In this document: positions 48,910 through 56,376 of the stretch, in pieces | How the letters are laid out: the number at the start of each line of letters is the position of its first letter | Position numbering within the stretch: the stretch's first letter is position 1 | NCBI RefSeq assembly: GCF_014267175.1 | Contig: NZ_JACMTR010000002.1 | Location: 3,745,501 to 3,809,500, forward strand | Origin: Pseudonocardia sp. C8 | GTDB taxonomy: Bacteria > Actinomycetota > Actinomycetes > Mycobacteriales > Pseudonocardiaceae | Direction of reading: 5' to 3' | DNA length: 64,000 nucleotides | Program-made: the position numbers and the translations under genes | Notes under the pieces: model-generated | Databases searched by the model: none | Seen by the model: the letters and a program-made list of their open reading frames with translations, nothing else | Told to the model about the DNA's origin: nothing

Positions 48910-50061
48910 ATGCCGTCACACCGGCACGCCGCCATCTCCGGGGTCGGGCAGACCGAGTTCTCCTCGTCCAGCGGCCGGAGCACGGTCCGGCTCGCCTACG
49001 AGGCGATCAGCGCGGCCGCCCGGGACGCGGGGATCTCCACCTCGCAGATCGACGGGATCGTGCCGTTCCCCATGGGGCCCACGAGCGAGGACCTCATGCC
49101 GCTGCTGGGCACCGTCGACGTCAGGTTCACCGCGGTGCCGCACCTGGGCGGCGCCAGCAGCACGGCGGGCCTGCGGCTTGCCGCGCTCGCCGTCGAGAAC
49201 GGGACCGCCGAGAACGTCGCCGTGTTCGTCGCGCGCAACGGCCGCTCCGGCGAGCGCATCGACCAGCGCGTACGCCAGCTCACCGGGCAGCTCTACCGCC
49301 AGCAGCTGGAGTACGTCCACGGGATGAACACCCCCGCCCAGTGGTACTCGCTGCTCTGCCGACGCCACATGCACGAGTTCGGCACGACCCGCGAGGCACT
49401 CGGGACCGTCGCCCTGACGATGCGCCGGCACGCCCAGCTCAACGAGCACGCGCAGATGCACGGTCGTGAGCTGACCTGGGAGCAGTACCTGTCCGCCCCG
49501 GTGATCGCCGACCCCTACCTGAGGTACGACTGCTGCCTGGAGACGGACGGTGCCGCGGCGGTGATCGTCAGCTCGGTCGCGCGGGCACGCGACGCCGTGC
49601 ACGCGCCGGTCCGGATCGCTTCGGTGGTCGAGGGGCACCCGGACTCGGCCGACGACCTCGCGAACCGGCGCGACTTCTTCAACACCGGCCTCACCAAGGC
49701 CGCGCCCCGCGGGTTCGGCATCGCCGGCCTCACGCCCGCCGACGTCGACGTCGCGCTCGTGTACGACTGCTTCACCTTCGAGGTGATCCAGCAGCTGGAG
49801 GAGGCCGGATTCTGCGACCGCGGTGAGGGTGGGCCGTTCGTCACCGAGGGCAACATCGCGCTGGACGGATCCCTGCCGGTGAACCCGCACGGCGGGCTGC
49901 TCTCCGAGGGGCACGTGGCCGGGATGAACCACGTCGTCGAGGCCGTGCACCAGTTGCGGAACGGCTGCGGCGCCCGGCAGGTACCGGGCGCACGCGTCGC
50001 CGCCGTGACCGGCTGGGGCGATCTGGGCGACGGCGCACTCGCCCTCCTGACCTCCGACTGA
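48910..50061 (+). CDS. Thiolase-fold lipid-transfer-type protein (Ltp2-like aldolase)
   Basis: 383 residues of the SCP2-thiolase/nonspecific lipid-transfer subfamily. The thiolase nucleophile Cys is absent: the corresponding stretch is G-G-A-S83-S-T-A-G. VYDCFTFE (Y285) and NPHGGLLSEGHVAGMNH are kept. In steroid degradation the related Ltp2, bound to a DUF35 protein, carries out a retro-aldol cleavage rather than thiolysis; the DUF35 gene is next here (9 nt). This suggests an aldolase splitting a beta-hydroxyacyl-CoA. ATG 48910 has GGAGG upstream. Confidence 0.85.
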   Translation: MPSHRHAAISGVGQTEFSSSSGRSTVRLAYEAISAAARDAGISTSQIDGIVPFPMGPTSEDLMPLLGTVDVRFTAVPHLGGASSTAGLRLAALAVENGTAENVAVFVARNGRSGERIDQRVRQLTGQLYRQQLEYVHGMNTPAQWYSLLCRRHMHEFGTTREALGTVALTMRRHAQLNEHAQMHGRELTWEQYLSAPVIADPYLRYDCCLETDGAAAVIVSSVARARDAVHAPVRIASVVEGHPDSADDLANRRDFFNTGLTKAAPRGFGIAGLTPADVDVALVYDCFTFEVIQQLEEAGFCDRGEGGPFVTEGNIALDGSLPVNPHGGLLSEGHVAGMNHVVEAVHQLRNGCGARQVPGARVAAVTGWGDLGDGALALLTSD

Positions 50062-50070
50062 GGGAGAAGC

Positions 50071-50463
50071 ATGACGACCGACAGCGAACTCGCGGGCTAC
50101 CACGCCGGTCTCGCCGCCGGTGAGCTCCGCGCACCGTGGTGCCTGGCCTGCGAGCGGTTCTCCTGGCCACCGCGCCCCGTCTGCCCCCACTGCACGGCCG
50201 GCCACGTCGAGTGGCGACCGCTGGAACGCTCCGCGAGCCTGTTCACCTGGACCGTGGTCGGGCGTTCCACCCTGCCCGAGTTCCACGGCACCGAGCCGTA
50301 CGCGGTCGGTGTCCTGGACTTCGAGGACGCCGGCATCCGCGTGGTCGGCTACATCGACGCGTCCCCCGACGAGCTCTACATCGGCGCGCCGATGACTCTG
50401 CAGGTCCGGCCACGCGGCTCGCTCGGACCGCAGGCCTGCTGGCGCATCGAGGAGGACGGATGA
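50071..50463 (+). CDS. DUF35 OB-fold/zinc-ribbon protein, Ltp2 partner
   Basis: 130 residues. The N-terminal rubredoxin-like ribbon has C-L-A-C and C-P-H-C (near residues 24-27 and 36-39); the rest is an OB fold (TWTVVGRSTLPEFHGTEPYAVGVLDFE). DUF35 proteins dock on thiolase-fold enzymes and shape their CoA-binding site. In the steroid igr operon it is fused to a MaoC hydratase (ChsH2); here it is separate, overlapping the next gene by ATGA. It should form a complex with the upstream Ltp2-like protein and perhaps with the MaoC pair. Confidence 0.9.
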   Translation: MTTDSELAGYHAGLAAGELRAPWCLACERFSWPPRPVCPHCTAGHVEWRPLERSASLFTWTVVGRSTLPEFHGTEPYAVGVLDFEDAGIRVVGYIDASPDELYIGAPMTLQVRPRGSLGPQACWRIEEDG

Positions 50464-50948
50464 GCCTCCTGGCACCGGAGGCGCACGACTGGGTCGGGCG
50501 CTCCGAGACCTACGCCCCGTACCCGGTGACCCGCACCGACATCGCCCGGTACTGCCACGTCCTCGGCCTGGACGACGCGGTGTACCTCGACCCCGGGGCC
50601 GCGCGCGCGGCCGGCCATCCGGACGTCGTCGCCCCACCGGGCTACCACATGGTCATCCGGCACGCGATGCCGAACGTGCGGCCGCTGGCCGACCTGGCTC
50701 CGGACGGCGGCAGCCCCGACCTCACCCCGCCCAGCTCGGCGACCCGGCGGATGGCCGGCGAGACCACCACCGACTTCCTGTCCGACATCCACGCCGGGAA
50801 CGAGATCACCCTGACCAAGACCCTGACCGCGGTGACCGAGAAGGCCGGGCGTTCCGGCCCGCTCGGCCTCGTCACCTACCAGCTGGACTACCGGACCGCC
50901 GCGGGCGAGCTCACGGTCCGCGAGACCTACGTCCGGATCCTCCGATGA
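50460..50948 (+). CDS. MaoC-like hydratase subunit, probably non-catalytic
   Basis: 162 residues with a hotdog fold like the N-terminal MaoC domain of ChsH2. TRTDIARYCHVLGLDDAVYLD stands where catalytic MaoC proteins have the N-P-x-H motif, so the Asp/His pair is missing, but VVAPPGYHMVI and TLTAVTEKAGRSGPLGLVTYQ fit the family. It would pair with the next gene, which has the motif, into a heteromeric enoyl-CoA hydratase with one active site and room for a bulky substrate. ATG 50460 overlaps the DUF35 stop. Confidence 0.82.
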   Translation: MSLLAPEAHDWVGRSETYAPYPVTRTDIARYCHVLGLDDAVYLDPGAARAAGHPDVVAPPGYHMVIRHAMPNVRPLADLAPDGGSPDLTPPSSATRRMAGETTTDFLSDIHAGNEITLTKTLTAVTEKAGRSGPLGLVTYQLDYRTAAGELTVRETYVRILR

Positions 50949-51400
50949 CGGCCCCCGCACCCGGGGTCGGGGACCCGCTTCCCTCGTTCAGCGTCGTCGC
51001 CGACGAGGTCCGCCTCTTCTGCTACTCGGCGCTCACCTGGAACCCGCACCGGATCCACTACGACGCTCCGTACGCGGTCGAGCGGGAGGGGTACCCCGGC
51101 CTGGTCGTTCACGGGCCGTTCATGAGCGGGCTGCTCCTCCGCGGAGCACAGCAGTGGGTCGCCGGCCGAGGCCGGATCACCGGTGCCCGCAGCCGGTCGT
51201 CGGTTCCGGCATTCAGCGGCGAGTCGCTCACCTTCGTCGGGGAGGTCACCGGTGTCGACGGGGATCTCGCCGAGCTGAGCGTGCGGCTGCTGCGTTCCGA
51301 CGGCGCGGCGGCGTGCGAGGGCACGGTGCACGTCCGTCTCACCTGTCCCTCCTCGTCGACTCCCGGGAGCACACCATGCACACCGCCTTCAGGACGATGA
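50945..51400 (+). CDS. MaoC-like enoyl-CoA hydratase, catalytic subunit
   Basis: 151 residues. SALTWNPHRIHYDAPYAVERE carries the hydratase motif N-P-x-x-I-H that supplies the catalytic Asp/His dyad in the ChsH1 type, and GLVVHGPFMSGLLL follows. It overlaps the partner gene by ATGA and probably forms the heterotetramer that hydrates the enoyl-CoA made by the double dehydrogenase. The last 25 nt overlap the nitronate-monooxygenase-like gene; the tail is Ser/Thr/Pro-rich and probably not important. Confidence 0.87.
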   Translation: MTAPAPGVGDPLPSFSVVADEVRLFCYSALTWNPHRIHYDAPYAVEREGYPGLVVHGPFMSGLLLRGAQQWVAGRGRITGARSRSSVPAFSGESLTFVGEVTGVDGDLAELSVRLLRSDGAAACEGTVHVRLTCPSSSTPGSTPCTPPSGR

Positions 51401-52497
51401 TCGGGCGCGAGTACCCGATCGTGGCCTTCAGCCACTGCCGCGACGTCGTGGCGGCCGTGTCGCGCGCCGGAGGGCTCGGCGTGCTCGGAGCCTCCCGGTA
51501 CACGCCCGAGGAGCTGGAGGCCGAGCTCGACTGGCTGGACCGGGAGGCCGGCGACGCCGGCTACGGCCTCGACTTCCTGCTGCCCGCACGGTTCGACACC
51601 GATCCGCCGCCGCCCGACGAGCTGCCGGTGGAGCACCGGGAGTTCGTCGACACGTTGCTGGAGCGGTACGAGGTACCCGAGCTCACCGACTGGCAACGCG
51701 CCGAGGTCGTCGCCGAGCAGGAGAAACGGCGCACCATGGTGTCCGCGGCCCGGGAGATGTGGGAGCTCGCCGCGGGACGTCCGATCCGGCTCTACGCCAG
51801 CGCACTCGGCGCCCCGCCACCGGAGTTCGTCGCCGCCGCCCACGAGCGCGGCGCGATCATCGGGGGGCTGGCCGGGTCGGTACGGCATGCCGAGCGGCAG
51901 AAGGCCGCGGGGGTCGACTTCGTCGTCGCCGCGGGTACCGAGGCGGGCGGCCACTGCGGCGAGATCGCGACCATGGTCCTGACCCCCGACGTCGTGGACG
52001 TCATGGGGTCGACTCCGGTGCTGGCGGCCGGTGGCATCGGGACCGGCCGTCAGATGGCGGCGGCGCTCGCGCTGGGCGCCCAGGGGGTGTGGACGGGGTC
52101 GATCTGGCTGAGCACGCGCGAGGCCGAGACCCATCCGGTGGTCCTGGACAAGATGCTCCGCGCCGGCGCCGGCGACGCCGTGCGGTCCCGGGCGAGCACC
52201 GGCAAGTTCGCCCGTCAGCTCCGCTCGGCCTGGACCGACGAGTGGGCCGATCCGGCCGGCCCCGAACCGCTCGGTATGCCCGACCAGTTCCGGCTGATCG
52301 CCGAGGCCAAGGCCCGGATCGACCGGTCCGCCCACCGGTCCCCCGGGGCCGAGAAGCTGGTGAACTACTACGTCGGCCAGCTCGTGGGCCGCATGACGCG
52401 GACGACGACCGTGCGGGAGGTCGTCGAGGGATTCGTACACGAGTACGTCGAGGCCGTGGAACGCCTCGGGTCGATCAGCGGACTCGACCCGGGGTGA
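51376..52497 (+). CDS. Nitronate monooxygenase-like FMN enzyme
   Basis: 373 residues of the NMO/2-nitropropane dioxygenase TIM-barrel family. GGLGVLGASRYTPEEL near the N-terminus, DFVVAAGTEAGGHCGEIATM with the catalytic His, and VLAAGGIGTGRQMAAALALGA for the FMN phosphate are all present. In catabolic clusters, relatives often act as flavin reductases or enoyl reductases of unsaturated intermediates rather than on nitronates. A long insert (ELPVEHREFVDTLLERYEVPE region) is typical of the actinobacterial branch. ATG 51376 lies inside the MaoC gene's 3' end. Confidence 0.85.
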   Translation: MHTAFRTMIGREYPIVAFSHCRDVVAAVSRAGGLGVLGASRYTPEELEAELDWLDREAGDAGYGLDFLLPARFDTDPPPPDELPVEHREFVDTLLERYEVPELTDWQRAEVVAEQEKRRTMVSAAREMWELAAGRPIRLYASALGAPPPEFVAAAHERGAIIGGLAGSVRHAERQKAAGVDFVVAAGTEAGGHCGEIATMVLTPDVVDVMGSTPVLAAGGIGTGRQMAAALALGAQGVWTGSIWLSTREAETHPVVLDKMLRAGAGDAVRSRASTGKFARQLRSAWTDEWADPAGPEPLGMPDQFRLIAEAKARIDRSAHRSPGAEKLVNYYVGQLVGRMTRTTTVREVVEGFVHEYVEAVERLGSISGLDPG

Positions 52498-52513
52498 GAC
52501 GGCACCGGTGACG

Positions 52514-53452
52514 TCAGCGTCTCGCGTGCCCGGGACCGGCCCCCGGGTGGGCGGTCGGCGGCAGCACGTCGGTCAGGAACTCCCCGATGACCGCGAGGCC
52601 GTCGGTGTGCCAGCTCTCGGTCGGCATCTGCAGGAAGCCGTGGGGCGCATCCTCGACCTCGACGTAGGAGTGCACGACGCCGCGGTCCGTCAGCTGCTTC
52701 GCCAGGGCCCGGCTCTCCCCCACCAGCGGGTCACGCCGACCGACGAGCACCAGTGTCGGGGGGAACCCGGCGCAGTGCCGTTCCGGGTGGAGTCGGGGAT
52801 CGTCGACGAGCCGGCGGGCGTCGACCGGGTCGAGATAGAGCTGCGAGTCGGGGTCCGGCCCGCCCACGAGGCCGGAGAGCAGCGGGAGCGCGCGGTGGAC
52901 GTCGTAGATCCCGTACGCCAGGACCGCGGCCGAGCAGCCCTCGGCACCGAGTGCCAGCGCCGCCGCGGCGAGGTTGGCTCCGGCCGAGTCCCCGGCCACC
53001 ACCATGCGGTCCGGGTCCCCTCCCCACGTCGAGGCGTGACGCCGGGCCCACTCGATCGCATCCGTCGTGTCGTCGACGGCGGCGGGGAACCGGTGCCGCG
53101 GAGCGCGCCGGTAGTCGACGACGACCACCACCAGGCCCAGCCCGGCGATGTCACGGGCGAGTCGCCGGTGGGTGCTCGGTGCCCCGAGCACCCACCCGCC
53201 CCCGTGCAGGTACACCAGCACCGGGAGTGGTCCGGCGGTGGCGGGCCGGTAGACGTCCGCGGTGACGTCCCACCCGGCGACCTGCCGGATCGGGACACGG
53301 CGGCCGACGAGGAGGCCGGCGTCGGCGTTCTGGTTCGTGTACGGGTCCGCGGCCGCCAGCACGTCGAGCGCCGTGCGGCCTGCCGGTGGGGCCAGGGTGG
53401 TCTGGAACCGGAGCAGGTCCGCCGGGAGCAGGATGTCGTCGGGAGCGGCCAT
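52514..53452 (-). CDS. HSL-type alpha/beta esterase
   Basis: 312 residues from ATG 53452; GTG 53479 would overlap the SDR gene. The oxyanion motif is H83-G-G-G-W and the nucleophile S156 in G-D-S-A-G; the acid is in VGRRDPLV and the His in DAPHGFLQMP. This is the hormone-sensitive-lipase family (bHSL), soluble esterases for short to medium acyl esters or lactones. Next to a Baeyer-Villiger monooxygenase and an SDR it probably hydrolyses the ester or lactone that the monooxygenase forms. It is convergent with the nitronate-monooxygenase-like gene. Confidence 0.88.
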   Translation of the reverse strand: MAAPDDILLPADLLRFQTTLAPPAGRTALDVLAAADPYTNQNADAGLLVGRRVPIRQVAGWDVTADVYRPATAGPLPVLVYLHGGGWVLGAPSTHRRLARDIAGLGLVVVVVDYRRAPRHRFPAAVDDTTDAIEWARRHASTWGGDPDRMVVAGDSAGANLAAAALALGAEGCSAAVLAYGIYDVHRALPLLSGLVGGPDPDSQLYLDPVDARRLVDDPRLHPERHCAGFPPTLVLVGRRDPLVGESRALAKQLTDRGVVHSYVEVEDAPHGFLQMPTESWHTDGLAVIGEFLTDVLPPTAHPGAGPGHARR

Positions 53453-53459
53453 CAGCGGG

Positions 53460-54242
53460 TCATCGCTTGTCGGGGACACCGCGGTAGGTCCGCCACGTCG
53501 GCGCGACGAGCCACCCCGCGTCGACGGGGAGGTTGATGCCCGTGATCGCCGAGGCCGCGTCGGAGGCCAGGAAGCACACGGCGTCCGCGACCTCCTCGGT
53601 CTGCACCATGCGTCCGAGCGCGGACGACTCCATCAGGTTCGACGGGTCCCGCTGCCCGTCGTCGATCTGCTCCTGCAGGAGCGGGGTGAGCACGTACCCG
53701 GGTGACACCGAGTTCACCCGGACGCCGGAGCGTCCCCACTCGGTCGCCAGGTCCGCGGACATCGCGATGACGGCGGCCTTCGCGGGCGTGTAGGAGTGCA
53801 GCGGCATCGACCGCATGCCGGCGATGGAGGCGATCGTCACGATGCTCCCGCCGCCCCGCACCGCCATCCTGCGGCCCACGGCGACCGCGCAGAGCCACGT
53901 CCCCCGCAGGTCCACGTCCTGGACCCGGTCCCAGACCGACTGCTCCAGCTCCTCCGGCGGGTGCGGGGGCTGGGTGATCCCGGCCGAGGTCACCAGCACG
54001 TCGACCGGACCGGCAGCCTCCTCGGCCGCCGCGACCCCGGCCGACACCGACGCCTCCGAGGTCACATCGAGCTCGAGCGCGTGCCCCCCGACCTCACCCG
54101 CGATCTCGCGGGCCTTCGGCACGTCGATGTCGGCGACGACCACCGATGCCCCGGTCGCGGCCGCTCGGCGGCAGACGGCCGCTCCGATGCCGCTCGCGCC
54201 ACCGGTGACGAGCACGACGCGCCCGGCCAATGTGGAGTTCAT
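53460..54242 (-). CDS. SDR oxidoreductase in the Baeyer-Villiger module
   Basis: 260 residues: TGGASGIG (cofactor), TSAGITQ, catalytic Ser in TIASIAGMRS, and Y-T-P-A-K for Tyr and Lys. Substrates of this branch are cyclic or secondary alcohols and ketones. It overlaps the monooxygenase stop by ATGA and is 8 nt before the esterase, so monooxygenase, SDR and esterase are one transcript. It could oxidise an alcohol to the ketone for the monooxygenase, or reoxidise the alcohol released by the esterase. Confidence 0.9.
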   Translation of the reverse strand: MNSTLAGRVVLVTGGASGIGAAVCRRAAATGASVVVADIDVPKAREIAGEVGGHALELDVTSEASVSAGVAAAEEAAGPVDVLVTSAGITQPPHPPEELEQSVWDRVQDVDLRGTWLCAVAVGRRMAVRGGGSIVTIASIAGMRSMPLHSYTPAKAAVIAMSADLATEWGRSGVRVNSVSPGYVLTPLLQEQIDDGQRDPSNLMESSALGRMVQTEEVADAVCFLASDAASAITGINLPVDAGWLVAPTWRTYRGVPDKR

Positions 54243-56218
54243 GAGACCGCTCCGATCCGTTCGCGGGAGCCGACGTGGAACTCGGCGAGGTCCGGCTCCC
54301 TGGTCATGTACCAGTAATCGATCAAGCGCCACGGGGTGTTGGTCACGACCCGCCCGGCCGCGTTGCGGTACCAGGTCGACATGCCCGGGTGCGTCCAGAT
54401 CATCCGGGAGTGGGCCTCGTCGACGCGCTCGTTGTACGCGGTGCAGACGTCCGCGCGGACCTCGACGCTGTCCAGCCCGGACTCGATCATCCGGACGAGC
54501 AGGCGGGTGATGTACCCGACCTGGCACTCGGTGTGGAAGATGACGCTCCCCCCGTGCCCGAGGTTGGTGTTGGGCCCGTAGAGGAGGAAGAAGTTCGGGA
54601 AGTCGGGCACCGAGATACCGAGGTGGGCGTAGGCGTCGTCGTCGCCCCAGATCTCGCGGAGCGAGCGACCCGATCGGCCGCGGACGTCCATCGGGTAGAG
54701 CATCCGCCGGCTCTGGAAGCCGGTCGCCAGGACGAGCACGTCGGCCTCGTGCCGGCTGCCGTCGGCGAGGACCAGGGTGTTGCCCTCGATCTCCTGCACC
54801 CCGGCCGTCTCCAGGGAGACGTCGTCGCGGCGGAGGGTCTCGAACCAGCGGTTGTCGATGAGGATCCGCTTGCCGTAGGGCGGATAGGTCGGCAGCACCT
54901 TGTCGAGCAGCTCGTCCTCGTGCCCCACGATCTCGCTCATCAGGTGCTTCACCAGGAAGGCCCGGTGCTTGTCGTTCGTCCTGTTCACCGCCCGATCCGG
55001 ATGCGGCCAGTCCGGATCGATCTGCAGGGTCGGGTGGAGCTTGTCCTGGTACATCCACAGCAGACGGAGCCGGTACCACGCTGCGTACCAGGGCACCTGG
55101 TCCATGAGCAGCTGCGTGGCGGGGCTGAGCTCGCGGAGGTAGTTGTCGTTCGGGACGGCCCACTGCGCGGAGCGTTGAAAGATCGTCGTGTGCGCGGGTG
55201 TGCCGGCGATGGCGGGGACGATCTGCATCGCGCTGGCACCGGTACCGAGCACCGCCACGCGCTTGCCCGTCAGGTCGACCTCGTGGTCCCACCGGGCACT
55301 GTGGAACACCGGTCCGGGGAAGTCCGCGAGCCCGGGGATGTCGGGCCGGGCCGGCCGGTTGAGCTGACCGACCGCGCTGATCACCACGTCGGCACGGATC
55401 TCCTCGCCGGCGTGAGGATCGTCGGCCGGACCGTCGCCCTCCGCGGCGGGTCGCACCGTGACCCGCCAGTTCCGGGCCTCGTCGTCCCAGACGGCGGCCG
55501 TGACCTCCGTCCGGAACCGGATGTGCTCCAGCAGGCCCCGGTCCCGTGCACATCGCCGGAGGTACTCGAGGATCTCGGGCTGTTTCGCGAAGTAGCGGCT
55601 CCAGCCGTACTGCTGGGCCCAGGAGTACGAGTACAGGTGACTCGGGGTGTCGACGCCCGCTCCCGGGTAGGAGTTCTCCAGCCACACCCCGCCGACCCGG
55701 TCGTGCCGTTCGATCACGGTGAACGGGATGCCGAGTGCCTTCAGGGCGGCCGCGGCGCAGACACCTCCTTCGCCGGCACCGATGACGACCACGTGGAGAT
55801 CCTCGCGGCGAGCCGGTGGCTCGTCGCCCGGCCAGGACGCGGAACGATCGACGAACCCGCCCTCCTCGGCCAGTGCCGGACCGTACTCCGGCGGCACGGT
55901 CTCACCGAGGGACAAGGACAACCAGTCGACGATCTCGTCCTGCCCGGGCGGTGCACCGGGTTCCAGAGCGCCGTCCCGCACCGCGGTGAGGACGTCGAAG
56001 GCACGCTCACGCACCTCGCGCCGGCGTTCCTCGGGCAACCCGGCCGAGTCGTTGTCGTTGGTCGCCACCGTGCGGCTGGGGCGGTAGGGGCCGTCCAGCC
56101 ACGACCGGTCACCGGTCAGGTGCGCCAGCACGAGGAGCAGTGTCGGGATGTTGGCGTCCTCGAGCGCCGCTCGCAGCTCACCGTCCTGCGCCGAGATCGT
56201 GCGCGTCGTTGCCGTCAT
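54239..56218 (-). CDS. Baeyer-Villiger monooxygenase, HAPMO-like
   Basis: 659 residues. FAD motif GAGEGG (147-152), second Rossmann motif GKRVAVLGTGASAMQ, and the Baeyer-Villiger fingerprint F300-x-G302-x3-H306-x3-W310-D311. An N-terminal extension of about 140 residues precedes the first Rossmann fold, as in 4-hydroxyacetophenone monooxygenase (about 640 residues). The enzyme inserts oxygen next to a ketone using NADPH, giving an ester or lactone. ATG 56218 follows GGGAGC by 3 nt and is preferred to a codon at 56242. It faces the acyl-CoA ligase gene with a palindromic element between them. Confidence 0.92.
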   Translation of the reverse strand: MTATTRTISAQDGELRAALEDANIPTLLLVLAHLTGDRSWLDGPYRPSRTVATNDNDSAGLPEERRREVRERAFDVLTAVRDGALEPGAPPGQDEIVDWLSLSLGETVPPEYGPALAEEGGFVDRSASWPGDEPPARREDLHVVVIGAGEGGVCAAAALKALGIPFTVIERHDRVGGVWLENSYPGAGVDTPSHLYSYSWAQQYGWSRYFAKQPEILEYLRRCARDRGLLEHIRFRTEVTAAVWDDEARNWRVTVRPAAEGDGPADDPHAGEEIRADVVISAVGQLNRPARPDIPGLADFPGPVFHSARWDHEVDLTGKRVAVLGTGASAMQIVPAIAGTPAHTTIFQRSAQWAVPNDNYLRELSPATQLLMDQVPWYAAWYRLRLLWMYQDKLHPTLQIDPDWPHPDRAVNRTNDKHRAFLVKHLMSEIVGHEDELLDKVLPTYPPYGKRILIDNRWFETLRRDDVSLETAGVQEIEGNTLVLADGSRHEADVLVLATGFQSRRMLYPMDVRGRSGRSLREIWGDDDAYAHLGISVPDFPNFFLLYGPNTNLGHGGSVIFHTECQVGYITRLLVRMIESGLDSVEVRADVCTAYNERVDEAHSRMIWTHPGMSTWYRNAAGRVVTNTPWRLIDYWYMTREPDLAEFHVGSRERIGAVS

Positions 56219-56270
56219 GTCGCTCCCTGTCTTGTGAACCACCGCGGCCCGGGCCTAGGCTCGGCATGAT

Positions 56271-56294
56271 TTCATAGAACGATTGGTACACGAA
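56271..56294. promoter_or_regulatory. Candidate TetR-like operator in the divergent BVMO/ligase promoter region
   Basis: A 24-bp imperfect palindrome, TTCATAGAACG-N2-TGGTACACGAA in outline, with 7 of 12 pairs matching, in an AT-rich island of a GC-rich gap. It lies 53 nt from the monooxygenase start and 83 nt from the ligase start. No TetR gene is in the window. Confidence 0.35.
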
Positions 56295-56376
56295 ACCCCG
56301 CGGCGGTCACAAGCGCGCGGCCGCCACCCGCACAGGGAGGTGCGATGCCCACGCCCGTCCACCGCGAGTACGGCCG

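Noticed and set aside
46773..51400. Cholesterol side-chain (igr) operon itself
   Set aside because: No kst, hsa, or ring-degradation genes and no Cyp125-like gene in the window; the dehydrogenase is fused and DUF35 is detached, so the module is similar but the substrate is unlikely to be a steroid.
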